A DNA stretch of 64,000 nt from Escarpia spicata (Eukaryota > Annelida > Polychaeta > Sabellida > Siboglinidae), in contig CAXEFP010000887.1 of the NCBI GenBank assembly GCA_963995525.1, positions 1,054,001-1,118,000 of the forward strand, written 5' to 3'. Numbering within the stretch: the first letter of the stretch is position 1; every line of letters starts with the position of its first letter. Below, piece after piece: positions 1 to 15,867 of this stretch. The translations under genes were made by a program, and so were the position numbers. Below the pieces are notes generated by a model. It had not been told where the DNA came from, searched no databases, and saw only the letters and a list, made by a program, of their open reading frames with translations.

Positions 1-671
1 GGAATAAAACTTTGTACTACTGACACTCATGATAAATAGACTGGGAATAAAACATTGTACAACTGACACACATAATAAATAGACTGGGAATAAAACATTG
101 TACAACTGACACACATAATAAATAGACTGGGAATAAAACATTGTACAACTGACACATATAATATATAGACTGGGAATAAAACATTGTACTACTGACACAC
201 ATAATACATAGACTGGGAATGAAACATTGTACAACTGACACTCATGATAAATAGACTGGGAATGAAACATTGTACTACTGACACACATAATAAATAGACT
301 GGGAATAAAACATTGTACTACTGACACACATAATAAATAGACTGGGAATAAAACATTGTACAACTGACACACATAATACATAGACTGGGAATAAAACATT
401 GTACTACTGACACACATAATACATAGACTGGGAATGAAACATTGTACAACTGACACACATAATAAATAGACTGGGAATTAAACATTGTACTACTGACACA
501 CATAATAAATAGACTGGGAATGAAACATTGTACTACTAACACACATAATACATAGACTGGGAATGAAACATTGTACAACTGACACACATAATAAATAGAC
601 TGGGAATGAAACATTGTACAACTGACACTCATGATAAATAGACTGGGAATGAAACATTGTACTACTGACAC
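1..671 (+). repeat. segment repeated at 3011-3681 (3010-bp displacement, 70 monomers)
   Basis: Variant order matches 3011-3681 nearly base for base. Both copies share a rare T at monomer position 11 in their first monomer (ACTTTGT) and a rare monomer carrying T28 with T35 near 154 and 3164. They differ by scattered substitutions, for example TACACT against TAGACT near 3091. Similarity stops at about 671/3681. The left limit is unknown because it coincides with the window edge. Confidence 0.9.
44..86 (+). repeat. reference monomer with the consensus sequence
   Basis: These 43 bases match the majority base at every position and serve as the numbering reference. Landmarks are GGAAT at 1-5, a run of four A at 6-9, TTGTACAA at 12-19 (an 8-bp perfect palindrome containing GTAC), CTGAC at 20-24, the A/T-rich stretch 29-38 and GACTG at 39-43. 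Recurrent variant positions are 6 (A or G), 18 (A or T), 22 (G or A), 27/28/31 (ACA to TCG or TGG, read at those three positions), 35 (A, C or T) and 36-37. The + strand has a stop codon in all three frames within every monomer. The minus strand of this consensus has none. Confidence 0.95.
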
Positions 672-3010
672 ACATAATAAATAGACTGGGAATAAAACAT
701 TGTACTACTGACACTCATGATAAATAGACTGGGAATAAAACATTGTACTACTGACACACATAATAAATAGACTGGGAATAAAACATTGTACTACTGACAC
801 ACATAATAAATAGACTGGGAATAAAACATTGTACTACTGACACACATAATAAATAGACTGGGAATGAAACATTGTACAACTGACACTCATGATAAATAGA
901 CTGGGAATAAAACATTGTACTACTGACACACATAATAAGTAGACTGGGAATAAAACATTGTACAACTGACACACATAATACTTAGACTGGGAATAAAACA
1001 GTGTACTACTGACACACATAATACATAGACTGGGAATGAAACATTGTACAACTGACACACATAATAAATAGACTGGGAATGAAACATTGTACTACTGACA
1101 CACATAATAAATAGACTGGGAATGAAACATTGTACTACTAACACACATAATACATAGACTGGGAATGAAACATTGTACAACTGACACACATAATAAATAG
1201 ACTGGGAATGAAACATTGTACTACTGACACACATAATAAATAGACTGGGAATAAAACATTGTACTACTGACACTCATGATAAATAGACTGGGAATAAAAC
1301 ATTGTACAACTGACACACATAATAAATAGACTGGGAATAAAACATTGTACTACTGACACACATAATAAATAGACTGGGAATAAAACATTGTACTACTGAC
1401 ACTGATGATAAATAGACTGGGAATAAAACATTGTACAACTAACACACATAATAAATAAACTGGGAATAAAACATTGTACAACTGACACACATATTAAATA
1501 GACTGGGAATAAAACATTGTACAACTGACACACATAATACATAGACTGGGAATAAAACATTGTACTACTGACACACATAATACATAGACTGGGAATGAAA
1601 CATTGTACAACTGACACACATAATAAATAGACTGGGAATGAAACATAGTACTACTGACACACATAATAAATAGACTGGGAATGAAACATTGTACAACTGA
1701 CACACATAATAAATAGACTGGGAATAAAATATTGTACTACTGACACACATAATAAATAGACTGGGAATAAAACATCGTACAACTGACACACATAATAAAT
1801 AGACTGGGAATAAAACATTGTACAACTGACACACATAATAAATAGACTGGGAATAAAACATTGTACAACTGACACACATAATAAACAGACTGGGAATAAA
1901 ACATTGTACTACTGACACACATAATACATAGACTGGGAATAAAACATTGTTCAACTGACACACATAATAAATAGACTGGGAATGAAATATTGTACTACTG
2001 ACACACATAATAAATAGACTGGGAATGAAACATTGTACTACTGACACACATAATACATAGACTGGGAATGAAACATTGTACAACTGACACACATAATACA
2101 TAGACTGGGAATGAAACATTGTACAACTGACACACATAATAAATAGACTGGGAATGAAACATTGTACAACTGACACACATAATAAATAGACTGGGAATAA
2201 AACATTGTACAACTGACACACATAATAAATAGACTGGGAATAAAACATTGTACTACTGACACACATAATAAATAGACTGGGAATGAAACATTGTACAACT
2301 GACACACATCATAAATAGACTGGGAATAAAACATTGTACTACTGACACACATAATACATAGACTGGGAATAAAACATTGTACAACTGACACACATAATAA
2401 ATAGACTGGGAATAAAACATTGTACTACTGACACTCATGATAAATAGACTGGGAATAAAACATTGTACATCTGACACACATAATAAATAGACTGGGAATA
2501 AAACATTGTACAACTGACACACATAATAAATAGATTGGGAATAAAACATTGTACAACTGACACACATAATATATAGACTGGGAATAAAACATTGTAGTAC
2601 TGACACACATAATACATAGACTGGGAATGAAACATTGTACAACTGACACTCATGATAAATAGACTGGGAATGAAACATTGTACTACTGACACACATAATA
2701 AATATACTGGGAATAAAACATTGTACTACTGACACTCATGATAAATAGACTGGGAATAAAACATTGTACTACTGACACACATAATAAATAGACTGGGAAT
2801 AAAACATTGTAATACTTACACACATAATAAATAGACTGGGAATAAAACATTGTACTACTGACACTGATGATAAATAGACTGGGAATAAAACAATGTACAA
2901 CTAACACACATAATAAATAGACTGGGAATAAAACATTGTACAACTGATACACATAATAAATAGACTGGGAATAAAACATTGTACAACTGACACACATAAT
3001 ACATAGACTG

Positions 3011-3681
3011 GGAATAAAACTTTGTACTACTGACACTCATGATAAATAGACTGGGAATAAAACATTGTACAACTGACACACATAATAAATACACTGGGAA
3101 TAAAACATTGTACAACTGACACACATAATAAATAGACTGGGAATAAAACATTGTACAACTGACACATATAATATATAGACTGGGAATAAAACATTGTACT
3201 ACTGACACACATAATACATAGACTGGGAATGAAACATTGTACAACTGACACTCATGATAAATAGACTGGGAATGAAACATTGTACTACTGACACACATAA
3301 TAAATAGACTGGGAATAAAACATTGTACTACTGACACACATAATAAATAGACTGGGAATAAAACATTGTACAACTGACACACATAATACATAGACTGGGA
3401 ATAAAACATTGTACTACTGACACACATAATACATAGACTGGGAATGAAACATTGTACAACTGACACACATAATAAATAGACTTGGAATGAAACATTGTAC
3501 TACTGACACACATAATAAATAGACTGGGAATGAAACATTGTACTACTAACACACATAATACATAGACTGGGAATGAAACATTGTACAACTGACACACATA
3601 ATAAATAGACTGGGAATGAAACATTGTACAACTGACACTCATGATAAATAGACTGGGAATGAAACATTGTACTACTAACAC
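3011..3681 (+). repeat. second copy of the 1-671 segment
   Basis: Displaced by 3010 bp from 1-671 and sharing its rare variants. Its right part, from about 3340 on, also matches 6565-7085 (3225 bp away). The segment is therefore a junction between two duplication families. Confidence 0.88.
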
Positions 3682-6600
3682 ACATAATACATAGACTGGG
3701 AATAAAACAGTGTACTACTGACACACATAATAAATAGACTGGGAATAAAACATCGTACAACTGACACACATAATAAATAGACTGGGAATAAAACATTGTA
3801 CAACTGACACACATAATAAATAGACTGGGAATAAAAAATTGTACAACTGACACACATAATAAACAGACTGGGAATAAAACATTGTACTACTGACACACAT
3901 AATACATAGACTGGGAGTAAAACATTGTTCAACTGACACACATAATAAATAGACTGGGAATGAAATATTGTACTACTGACACACATAATAAATAGACTGG
4001 GAATGAAACATTGTACTACTGACAAACATAATACATAGACTGGGAATGAAACATTGTACAACTGACACACATAATACATAGACTGGGAATGAAACATTGT
4101 ACAACTGACACACATAATAAATAGACTGGGAATGAAACATTGTACAACTGACACACATAATAAATAGACTGGGAATAAAACATTGTACAACTGACACACA
4201 TAATAAATAGACTGGGAATAAAACATTGTACTACTGACACACATAATAAATAGACTGGGAATGGAATATTGTACAACTGACACACATAATAAATAGACTG
4301 GGAATGAAACATTGTACTACTGACACACATAATAAATAGACTGGGAATGAAACATTGTACTACTAACACACATAATACATAGACTGGGAATGAAACATTG
4401 TACAACTGACACACATAATAAATAGACTGGGAATGAAACATTGTACAACTGACACTCATGATAAATAGACTGGGAATGAAACATTGTACTACTGACACAC
4501 ATAATAAATAGATTGGGAATAAAACATTGTACTACTGACACTCATGATAAATAGACTGGGAATAAAACCTTGTACAACTGACACACATAATAAATAGACT
4601 GGGAATAAATCATTGTACTACTGACACACATAATAAATAGACTGGGAATAAAACATTGTACTACTGACACTGATGATAAATAGACTGGGAATAAAACATT
4701 GTACAACTAACACACATAATAAATAGACTGGGAATAAAACATTGTACAACTGACACACATAATAAATAGACTGGGAATAAAACATTGTACAACTGACACA
4801 CATAATACATAGACTGGGAATAAAACATTGTACTACTGACACACATAATACATAGACTGGGAATGAAACATTGTACAACTGACACACATAATAAATAGAC
4901 TGGGAATGAAACATTGTACTACTGACACTCATGATAAATAGACTGGGAATAAAACATTGTACTACTGACACACATAATAAATAGACTGGGAATAAAACAT
5001 TGTACTACTGACACACATAATAAATAGACTGGGAATAAAACATTGTACTACTGACACTGATGATAAATAGACTGGGAATAAAACATTGTACAACTAACAC
5101 ACATAATAAATAGACTGGGAATAAAACATTGTACAACTGACACACATAATAAATAGACTGGGAATAAAACATTGTACAACTGACACACATAATACATAGA
5201 CTGGGAATAAAACATTGTACTACTGACACACATAATACATAGACTGGGAATGAAACATTGTACAACTGACACACATAATAAATAGACTGGGAATGAAACA
5301 TTGTACTATTGACACACATAATAAATAGACTGGGAATGAAACATTGTACAACCGACACTCATGATAAATAGACTGGGAATAAAACATTGTACTACTGACA
5401 CACATAATAAGTAGACTGGGAATAAAACATTGTACAACTGACACACATAATACTTAGACTGGGAATAAAACATTGTACTACTGACACACATAATACATAG
5501 ACTGGGAATGAAACATTGTACAACTGACACACATAATAAATAGACTGGGAATGAAACATTGTACTACTGACACACATAATAAATAGACTGGGAATGAAAC
5601 ATTGTACTACTAACACACATAATACATAGACTGGGAATGAAACATTGTACAACTGACACACATAATAAATAGACTGGGAATGAAACATTGTACAACTGAC
5701 ACTCATGATAAATAGACTGGGAATGAAACATTGTACTACTGACACACATAATAAATAGACTGGGAATAAAACATTGTACTACTGACACTCATGATAAATA
5801 GACTGGGAATAAAACATTGTACAACTGACACACATAATAAATAGACTGGGAATAAAACATTGTACTACTGACACACATAATAAATAGACTGGGAATAAAA
5901 CATTGTACTACTGACACTGATGATAAATAGACTGGGAATAAAACATTGTACAACTAACACACATAATAAATAGACTGGGAATAAAACATTGTACAACTGA
6001 CACACATAATAAATAGACTGGGAATAAAACATTGTACAACTGACACACATAATACATAGACTGGGAATAAAACATTGTACTACTGACACACATAATACAT
6101 AGACTGGGAATGAAACATTGTACAACTGACACACATAATAAATAGACTGGGAATGAAACATTGTACTACTGACACACATAATAAATAGACTGGGAATGAA
6201 ACATTGTACAACTGACACACATAATAAATAGACTGGGAATGAAACATTGTACTACTAACACACATAATACATAGACTGGGAATAAAACAGTGTACTACTG
6301 ACACACATAATAAATAGACTGGGAATAAAACATCGTACAACTGACACACATAATAAATAGACTGGGAATAAAACATTGTACAACTGACACACATAATAAA
6401 TAGACTGGGAATAAAAAATTGTACAACTGACACACATAATAAACAGACTGGGAATAAAACATTGTACTACTGACACACATAATACATAGACTGGGAGTAA
6501 AACATTGTTCAACTGACACACATAATAAATAGACTGGGAATGAAATATTGTACTACTGACACACATAATAAATAGACTGGGAATAAAACATTGTACAACT

Positions 6601-7037
6601 GACACACATAATACATAGACTGGGAATAAAACATTGTACTACTGACACACATAATACATAGACTGGGAATGAAACATTGTACAACTGACACACATAATAA
6701 ATAGACTTGGAATGAAACATTGTACTACTGACACACATAATAAATAGACTGGGAATGAAACATTGTACTACTAACACACATAATACATAGACTGGGAATG
6801 AAACATTGTACAACTGACACACATAATAAATAGACTGGGAATGAAACATTGTACAACTGACACTCATGATAAATAGACTGGGAATGAAACATTGTACTAC
6901 TAACACACATAATACATAGACTGGGAATAAAACAGTGTACTACTGACACACATAATAAATAGACTGGGAATAAAACATCGTACAACTGACACACATAATA
7001 AATAGACTGGGAATAAAACATTGTACAACTGACACAC
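3340..7037 (+). repeat. higher-order repeat unit 1, 3698-bp period (86 monomers)
   Basis: The variant string from about 3340 to 6585 recurs at 7038-10283 with only isolated differences, such as ACCGAC near 5350 against ACTGAC in the other copy. Shared landmarks include a T at monomer position 43 (monomer starts 3484 and 7182), a run of five A (about 3834 and 7532) and the paired GGGAGT/GTTCAA monomer near 3915 and 7613. The last roughly 450 bp of the unit is a local rearrangement (see 6606-7558). Confidence 0.9.
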
Positions 7038-7558
7038 ATAATAAATAGACTGGGAATAAAAAATTGTACAACTGACACACATAATACATAGACTGGGAAT
7101 AAAACATTGTACTACTGACACACATAATACATAGACTGGGAATGAAACATTGTACAACTGACACACATAATAAATAGACTTGGAATGAAACATTGTACTA
7201 CTGACACACATAATAAATAGACTGGGAATGAAACATTGTACTACTAACACACATAATACATAGACTGGGAATGAAACATTGTACAACTGACACACATAAT
7301 AAATAGACTGGGAATGAAACATTGTACAACTGACACTCATGATAAATAGACTGGGAATGAAACATTGTACTACTAACACACATAATACATAGACTGGGAA
7401 TAAAACAGTGTACTACTGACACACATAATAAATAGACTGGGAATAAAACATCGTACAACTGACACACATAATAAATAGACTGGGAATAAAACATTGTACA
7501 ACTGACACACATAATAAATAGACTGGGAATAAAAAATTGTACAACTGACACACATAAT
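6606..7558 (+). repeat. local tandem duplication, 473-bp period (11 monomers)
   Basis: 6606-7078 and 7079-7551 carry the same order of variants, including the T43 monomers beginning at 6709 and 7182, exactly 473 bp apart. The same 11-monomer string occurs once at 3381-3853. The extra copy inside the first 3698-bp unit therefore looks like a local gain. Confidence 0.88.
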
Positions 7559-10283
7559 AAACAGACTGGGAATAAAACATTGTACTACTGACACACATAA
7601 TACATAGACTGGGAGTAAAACATTGTTCAACTGACACACATAATAAATAGACTGGGAATGAAATATTGTACTACTGACACACATAATAAATAGACTGGGA
7701 ATGAAACATTGTACTACTGACAAACATAATACATAGACTGGGAATGAAACATTGTACAACTGACACACATAATACATAGACTGGGAATGAAACATTGTAC
7801 AACTGACACACATAATAAATAGACTGGGAATGAAACATTGTACAACTGACACACATAATAAATAGACTGGGAATAAAACATTGTACAACTGACACACATA
7901 ATAAATAGACTGGGAATAAAACATTGTACTACTGACACACATAATAAATAGACTGGGAATGGAATATTGTACAACTGACACACATAATAAATAGACTGGG
8001 AATGAAACATTGTACTACTGACACACATAATAAATAGACTGGGAATGAAACATTGTACTACTAACACACATAATACATAGACTGGGAATGAAACATTGTA
8101 CAACTGACACACATAATAAATAGACTGGGAATGAAACATTGTACAACTGACACTCATGATAAATAGACTGGGAATGAAACATTGTACTACTGACACACAT
8201 AATAAATAGATTGGGAATAAAACATTGTACTACTGACACTCATGATAAATAGACTGGGAATAAAACCTTGTACAACTGACACACATAATAAATAGACTGG
8301 GAATAAATCATTGTACTACTGACACACATAATAAATAGACTGGGAATAAAACATTGTACTACTGACACTGATGATAAATAGACTGGGAATAAAACATTGT
8401 ACAACTAACACACATAATAAATAGACTGGGAATAAAACATTGTACAACTGACACACATAATAAATAGACTGGGAATAAAACATTGTACAACTGACACACA
8501 TAATACATAGACTGGGAATAAAACATTGTACTACTGACACACATAATACATAGACTGGGAATGAAACATTGTACAACTGACACACATAATAAATAGACTG
8601 GGAATGAAACATTGTACTACTGACACTCATGATAAATAGACTGGGAATAAAACATTGTACTACTGACACACATAATAAATAGACTGGGAATAAAACATTG
8701 TACTACTGACACACATAATAAATAGACTGGGAATAAAACATTGTACTACTGACACTGATGATAAATAGACTGGGAATAAAACATTGTACAACTAACACAC
8801 ATAATAAATAGACTGGGAATAAAACATTGTACAACTGACACACATAATAAATAGACTGGGAATAAAACATTGTACAACTGACACACATAATACATAGACT
8901 GGGAATAAAACATTGTACTACTGACACACATAATACATAGACTGGGAATGAAACATTGTACAACTGACACACATAATAAATAGACTGGGAATGAAACATT
9001 GTACTATTGACACACATAATAAATAGACTGGGAATGAAACATTGTACAACTGACACTCATGATAAATAGACTGGGAATAAAACATTGTACTACTGACACA
9101 CATAATAAGTAGACTGGGAATAAAACATTGTACAACTGACACACATAATACTTAGACTGGGAATAAAACATTGTACTACTGACACACATAATACATAGAC
9201 TGGGAATGAAACATTGTACAACTGACACACATAATAAATAGACTGGGAATGAAACATTGTACTACTGACACACATAATAAATAGACTGGGAATGAAACAT
9301 TGTACTACTAACACACATAATACATAGACTGGGAATGAAACATTGTACAACTGACACACATAATAAATAGACTGGGAATGAAACATTGTACAACTGACAC
9401 TCATGATAAATAGACTGGGAATGAAACATTGTACTACTGACACACATAATAAATAGACTGGGAATAAAACATTGTACTACTGACACTCATGATAAATAGA
9501 CTGGGAATAAAACATTGTACAACTGACACACATAATAAATAGACTGGGAATAAAACATTGTACTACTGACACACATAATAAATAGACTGGGAATAAAACA
9601 TTGTACTACTGACACTGATGATAAATAGACTGGGAATAAAACATTGTACAACTAACACACATAATAAATAGACTGGGAATAAAACATTGTACAACTGACA
9701 CACATAATAAATAGACTGGGAATAAAACATTGTACAACTGACACACATAATACATAGACTGGGAATAAAACATTGTACTACTGACACACATAATACATAG
9801 ACTGGGAATGAAACATTGTACAACTGACACACATAATAAATAGACTGGGAATGAAACATTGTACTACTGACACACATAATAAATAGACTGGGAATGAAAC
9901 ATTGTACAACTGACACACATAATAAATAGACTGGGAATGAAACATTGTACTACTAACACACATAATACATAGACTGGGAATAAAACAGTGTACTACTGAC
10001 ACACATAATAAATAGACTGGGAATAAAACATCGTACAACTGACACACATAATAAATAGACTGGGAATAAAACATTGTACAACTGACACACATAATAAATA
10101 GACTGGGAATAAAAAATTGTACAACTGACACACATAATAAACAGACTGGGAATAAAACATTGTACTACTGACACACATAATACATAGACTGGGAGTAAAA
10201 CATTGTTCAACTGACACACATAATAAATAGACTGGGAATGAAATATTGTACTACTGACACACATAATAAATAGACTGGGAATG
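7038..10283 (+). repeat. higher-order repeat unit 2, 3698-bp period
   Basis: Directly adjoins unit 1 in the same orientation and repeats its monomer order. The match ends at about 10283, where unit 1 (about 6585) switches to an A6/A18 monomer while unit 2 continues with a G6/T18 monomer. From about 8880 onward this unit is also the source or copy of 12191-13941. Confidence 0.9.
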
Positions 10284-10856
10284 AAACATTGTACTACTGA
10301 CACACATAATACATAGACTGGGAATGAAACATTGTACAACTGACACACATAATACATAGACTGGGAATGAAACATTGTACAACTGACACACATAATAAAT
10401 AGACTGGGAATGAAACATTGTACAACTGACACACATAATAAATAGACTGGGAATAAAACATTGTACAACTGACACACATAATAAATAGACTGGGAATAAA
10501 ACATTGTACTACTGACACACATAATAAATAGACTGGGAATGAAACATTGTACAACTGACACACATAATAAATAGATTGGGAATAAAACATTGTACTACTG
10601 ACACACATAATACATAGACTGGGAATAAAACATTGTACAACTGACACACATAATAAATAGACTGGGAATAAAACATTGTACTACTGACACTCATGATAAA
10701 TAGACTGGGAATAAAACATTGTACAACTGACACACATAATAAATAGACTGGGAATAAAACATTGTACAACTGACACACATAATAAATAGACTGGGAATAA
10801 AACATTGTACAACTGACACACATAATATATAGATTGGGAATAAAACATTGTACTAC

Positions 10857-12190
10857 TGACACACATAATACATAGACTGGGAATGAAACATTGTACAACT
10901 GACACTCATGATAAATAGACTGGGAATGAAACATTGTACTACTGACACACATAATAAATAGACTGGGAATAAAACATTGTACTACTGACACTCATGATAA
11001 ATAGACTGGGAATAAAACATTGTACTACTGACACACATAATAAATAGACTGGGAATAAAACATTGTACTACTGACACACATAATAAATAGACTGGGAATA
11101 AAACATTGTACTACTGACACTGATGATAAATAGACTGGGAATAAAACATTGTACAACTAACACACATAATAAATAGACTGGGAATAAAACATTGTACAAC
11201 TGACACACATAATAAATAGACTGGGAATAAAACATTGTACAACTGACACACATAATACATAGACTGGGAATAAAACATTGTACTACTGACACACATAATA
11301 CATAGACTGGGAATGAAACATTGTACAACTGACACACATAATAAATAGACTGGGAATGAAACATTGTACTACTGACACACATAATAAATAGACTGGGAAT
11401 GAAACATTGTACAACTGACACTCATGATAAATAGACTGGGAATAAAACATTGTACTACTGACACACATAATAAGTAGACTGGGAATAAAACATTGTACAA
11501 CTGACACACATAATACTTAGACAGGGAATAAAACATTGTACTACTGACACACATAATACATAGACTGGGAATGAAACATTGTACAACTGACACACATAAT
11601 AAATAGACTGGGAATGAAACATTGTACTACTGACACACATAATAAATAGACTGGGAATGAAACATTGTACTACTAACACACATAATACATAGAGTGGGAA
11701 TGAAACATTGTACAACTGACACACATAATAAATAGACTGGGAATGAAACATTGTACAACTGACACTCATGATAAATAGACTGGGAATGAAACATTGTACT
11801 ACTGACACACATAATAAATAGACTGGGAATAAAACATTGTACTACTGACACTCATGATAAATAGACTGCGAATAAAACATTGTACAACTGACACACATAA
11901 TAAATAGACTGGGAATAAAACATTGTACTACTGACACACATAATAAATAGACTGGGAATAAAACATTGTACTACTGACACTGATGATAAATAGACTGGGA
12001 ATAAAACATTGTACAACTAACACACATAATAAATAGACTGGGAATAAAACATTGTACAACTGACACACATAATAAATAGACTGGGAATAAAACATTGTAC
12101 AACTGACACACATAATACATAGACTGGGAATAAAACATTGTACTACTGACACACATAATACATAGACTGGGAATGAAACATTGTACAACT
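10857..12190 (+). repeat. segment repeated at 13910-15243 (3053-bp displacement, 71 monomers)
   Basis: Shared rare monomers are diagnostic. These include the CTTAGACAGG monomer near 11515 and 14568, the GAGTGGG monomer near 11690 and 14743, and the TGCGAAT monomer near 11868 and 14921. Order is the same throughout until about 12190/15243. The same trio of rare monomers recurs in most later units of the window, so it marks one major sublineage of the array. Confidence 0.88.
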
Positions 12191-13941
12191 GACACACATA
12201 ATACATAGACTGGGAATAAAACATTGTACTACTGACACACATAATACATAGACTGGGAATGAAACATTGTACAACTGACACACATAATAAATAGACTGGG
12301 AATGAAACATTGTACTACTGACACACATAATAAATAGACTGGGAATGAAACATTGTACAACTGACACTCATGATAAATAGACTGGGAATAAAACATTGTA
12401 CTACTGACACACATAATAAGTAGACTGGGAATAAAACATTGTACAACTGACACACATAATACTTATACTGGGAATAAAACATTGTACTACTGACACACAT
12501 AATACATAGACTGGGAATGAAACATTGTACAACTGACACACATAATAAATAGACTGGGAATGAAACATTGTACTACTGACACACATAATAAATAGACTGG
12601 GAATGAAACATTGTACTACTAACACACATAATACATAGACTGGGAATGAAACATTGTACAACTGACACACATAATAAATAGACTGGGAATGAAACATTGT
12701 ACAACTGACACTCATGATAAATAGACTGGGAATGAAACATTGTACTACTGACACACATAATAAATAGACTGGGAATAAAACATTGTACTACTGACACTCA
12801 TGATAAATAGACTGGGAATAAAACATTGTACAACTGACACACATAATAAATAGACTGGGAATAAAACATTGTACTACTGACACACATAATAAATAGACTG
12901 GGAATAAAACATTGTACTACTGACACTGATGATAAATAGACTGGGAATAAAACATTGTACAACTAACACACATAATAAATAGACTGGGAATAAAACATTG
13001 TACAACTGACACACATAATAAATAGACTGGGAATAAAACATTGTACAACTGACACACATAATACATAGACTGGGAATAAAACATTGTACTACTGACACAC
13101 ATAATACATAGACTGGGAATGAAACATTGTACAACTGACACACATAATAAATATACTGGGAATGAAACATTGTACTACTGACACACATAATAAATAGACT
13201 GGGAATGAAACATTGTACAACTGACACACATAATAAATAGACTGGGAATGAAACATTGTACTACTAACACACATAATACATAGACTGGGAATAAAACAGT
13301 GTACTACTGACACACATAATAAATAGACTGGGAATAAAACATCGTACAACTGACACACATAATAAATAGACTGGGAATAAAACATTGTACAACTGACACA
13401 CATAATAAATAGACTGGGAATAAAAAATTGTACAACTGACACACATAATAAACAGACTGGGAATAAAACATTGTACTACTGACACACATAATACATAGAC
13501 TGGGAGTAAAACATTGTTCAACTGACACACATAATAAATAGACTGGGAATGAAATATTGTACTACTGACACACATAATAAATAGACTGGGAATGAAACAT
13601 TGTACTACTGACACACATAATACATAGACTGGGAATGAAACATTGTACAACTGACACACATAATACATAGACTGGGAATGAAACATTGTACAACTGACAC
13701 ACATAATAAATAGACTGGGAATGAAACATTGTACAACTGACACACATAATAAATAGACTGGGAATAAAACATTGTACAACTGACACACATAATAAATAGA
13801 CTGGGAATAAAACATTGTACTACTGACACACATAATAAATAGACTGGGAATGAAACATTGTACAACTGACACACATAATAAATAGATTGGGAATAAAACA
13901 TTGTACTACTGACACACATAATACATAGACTGGGAATGAAA
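12191..13941 (+). repeat. copy of 8880-10630 (3311-bp displacement, 77 monomers)
   Basis: Monomer order matches 8880-10630 with few changes. One is a T at position 39 near 12465, where the other copies have G. The left boundary is a switch: just upstream, 11971-12190 follows 8746-8965 at a different displacement (3225 bp). The right boundary near 13941 is where the order changes to that of about 10880 (3053-bp displacement). Confidence 0.85.
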
Positions 13942-15243
13942 CATTGTACAACTGACACTCATGATAAATAGACTGGGAATGAAACATTGTACTACTGACA
14001 CACATAATAAATAGACTGGGAATAAAACATTGTACTACTGACACTCATGATAAATAGACTGGGAATAAAACATTGTACTACTGACACACATAATAAATAG
14101 ACTGGGAATAAAACATTGTACTACTGACACACATAATAAATAGACTGGGAATAAAACATTGTACTACTGACACTGATGATAAATAGACTGGGAATAAAAC
14201 ATTGTACAACTAACACACATAATAAATAGACTGGGAATAAAACATTGTACAACTGACACACATAATAAATAGACTGGGAATAAAACATTGTACAACTGAC
14301 ACACATAATACATAGACTGGGAATAAAACATTGTACTACTGACACACATAATACATAGACTGGGAATGAAACATTGTACAACTGACACACATAATAAATA
14401 GACTGGGAATGAAACATTGTACTACTGACACACATAATAAATAGACTGGGAATGAAACATTGTACAACTGACACTCATGATAAATAGACTGGGAATAAAA
14501 CATTGTACTACTGACACACATAATAAGTAGACTGGGAATAAAACATTGTACAACTGACACACATAATACTTAGACAGGGAATAAAACATTGTACTACTGA
14601 CACACATAATACATAGACTGGGAATGAAACATTGTACAACTGACACACATAATAAATAGACTGGGAATGAAACATTGTACTACTGACACACATAATAAAT
14701 AGACTGGGAATGAAACATTGTACTACTAACACACATAATACATAGAGTGGGAATGAAACATTGTACAACTGACACACATAATAAATAGACTGGGAATGAA
14801 ACATTGTACAACTGACACTCATGATAAATAGACTGGGAATGAAACATTGTACTACTGACACACATAATAAATAGACTGGGAATAAAACATTGTACTACTG
14901 ACACTCATGATAAATAGACTGCGAATAAAACATTGTACAACTGACACACATAATAAATAGACTGGGAATAAAACATTGTACTACTGACACACATAATAAA
15001 TAGACTGGGAATAAAACATTGTACTACTGACACTGATGATAAATAGACTGGGAATAAAACATTGTACAACTAACACACATAATAAATAGACTGGGAATAA
15101 AACATTGTACAACTGACACACATAATAAATAGACTGGGAATAAAACATTGTACAACTGACACACATAATACATAGACTGGGAATAAAACATTGTACTACT
15201 GACACACATAATACATAGACTGGGAATGAAACATTGTACAACT
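13910..15243 (+). repeat. copy of 10857-12190, also repeated at 23067-24400
   Basis: Matches 10857-12190 at 3053 bp. It also matches the region 9157 bp further right, a match that continues unbroken to 16850/26007 and is the longest displaced match in the left half of the window. Confidence 0.87.
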
Positions 15244-15351
15244 GACACACATAATAAATAGACTGGGAATGAAACATTGTACTACTGACACACATAATAA
15301 ATAGACTGGGAATGAAACATTGTACAACTGACACACATAATAAATAGACTG

Positions 15352-15867
15352 GGAATGAAACATTGTACTACTAACACATATAATACATAGACTGGGAATA
15401 AAACATTGTACTACTGACACACATAATACATAGACTGGGAGTAAAACATTGTTCAAATGACACACATAATAAATAGACTGGGAATGAAATATTGTACTAC
15501 TGACACACATAATAAATATACTGGGAATGAAACATTGTACTACTGACACACATAATAAATAGACTGGGAATGAAACATTGTACAACTGACACACATAATA
15601 AATAGACTGGGAATGAAACATTGTACTACTAACACATATAATACATAGACTGGGAATAAAACATTGTACTACTGACACACATAATACATAGACTGGGAGT
15701 AAAACATTGTTCAACTGACACACATAATAAATAGACTGGGAATGAAACATTGTACTACTGACACACATAATAAATAGACTGGGAATGAAACATTGTACTA
15801 CTGACACACATAATAAATAGACTGGGAATGAAACATTGTACAACTGACACACATAATAAATAGACTG
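15352..15867 (+). repeat. 258-bp cassette (6 monomers) in tandem doublet
   Basis: Two cassettes of six monomers, 15352-15609 and 15610-15867. Each opens with a monomer carrying A22 and T28 (ACTAACACATATA) and contains a G4/T16 monomer (GGGAGT ... GTTCAA). In the first cassette GTTCAA is followed by ATGAC rather than CTGAC. Equivalent loci elsewhere hold only one cassette (starting near 18876, 28637, 31561, 42073, 46330 and 54360). Confidence 0.85.

Noticed and set aside
1565..2305. Open reading frame of 246 codons on the minus strand, with similar ones at 15196-15936, 24353-25093, 35705-36445, 38716-39456 and 51228-51968, and hundreds of 74- and 117-codon frames
   Set aside because: All are translations of the satellite. 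The minus-strand consensus lacks stops in every frame, lengths fall in steps of 43 codons, all three minus frames are used alike, and most starts are GTG. They have no promoter, no non-repetitive sequence and no recognisable domain.
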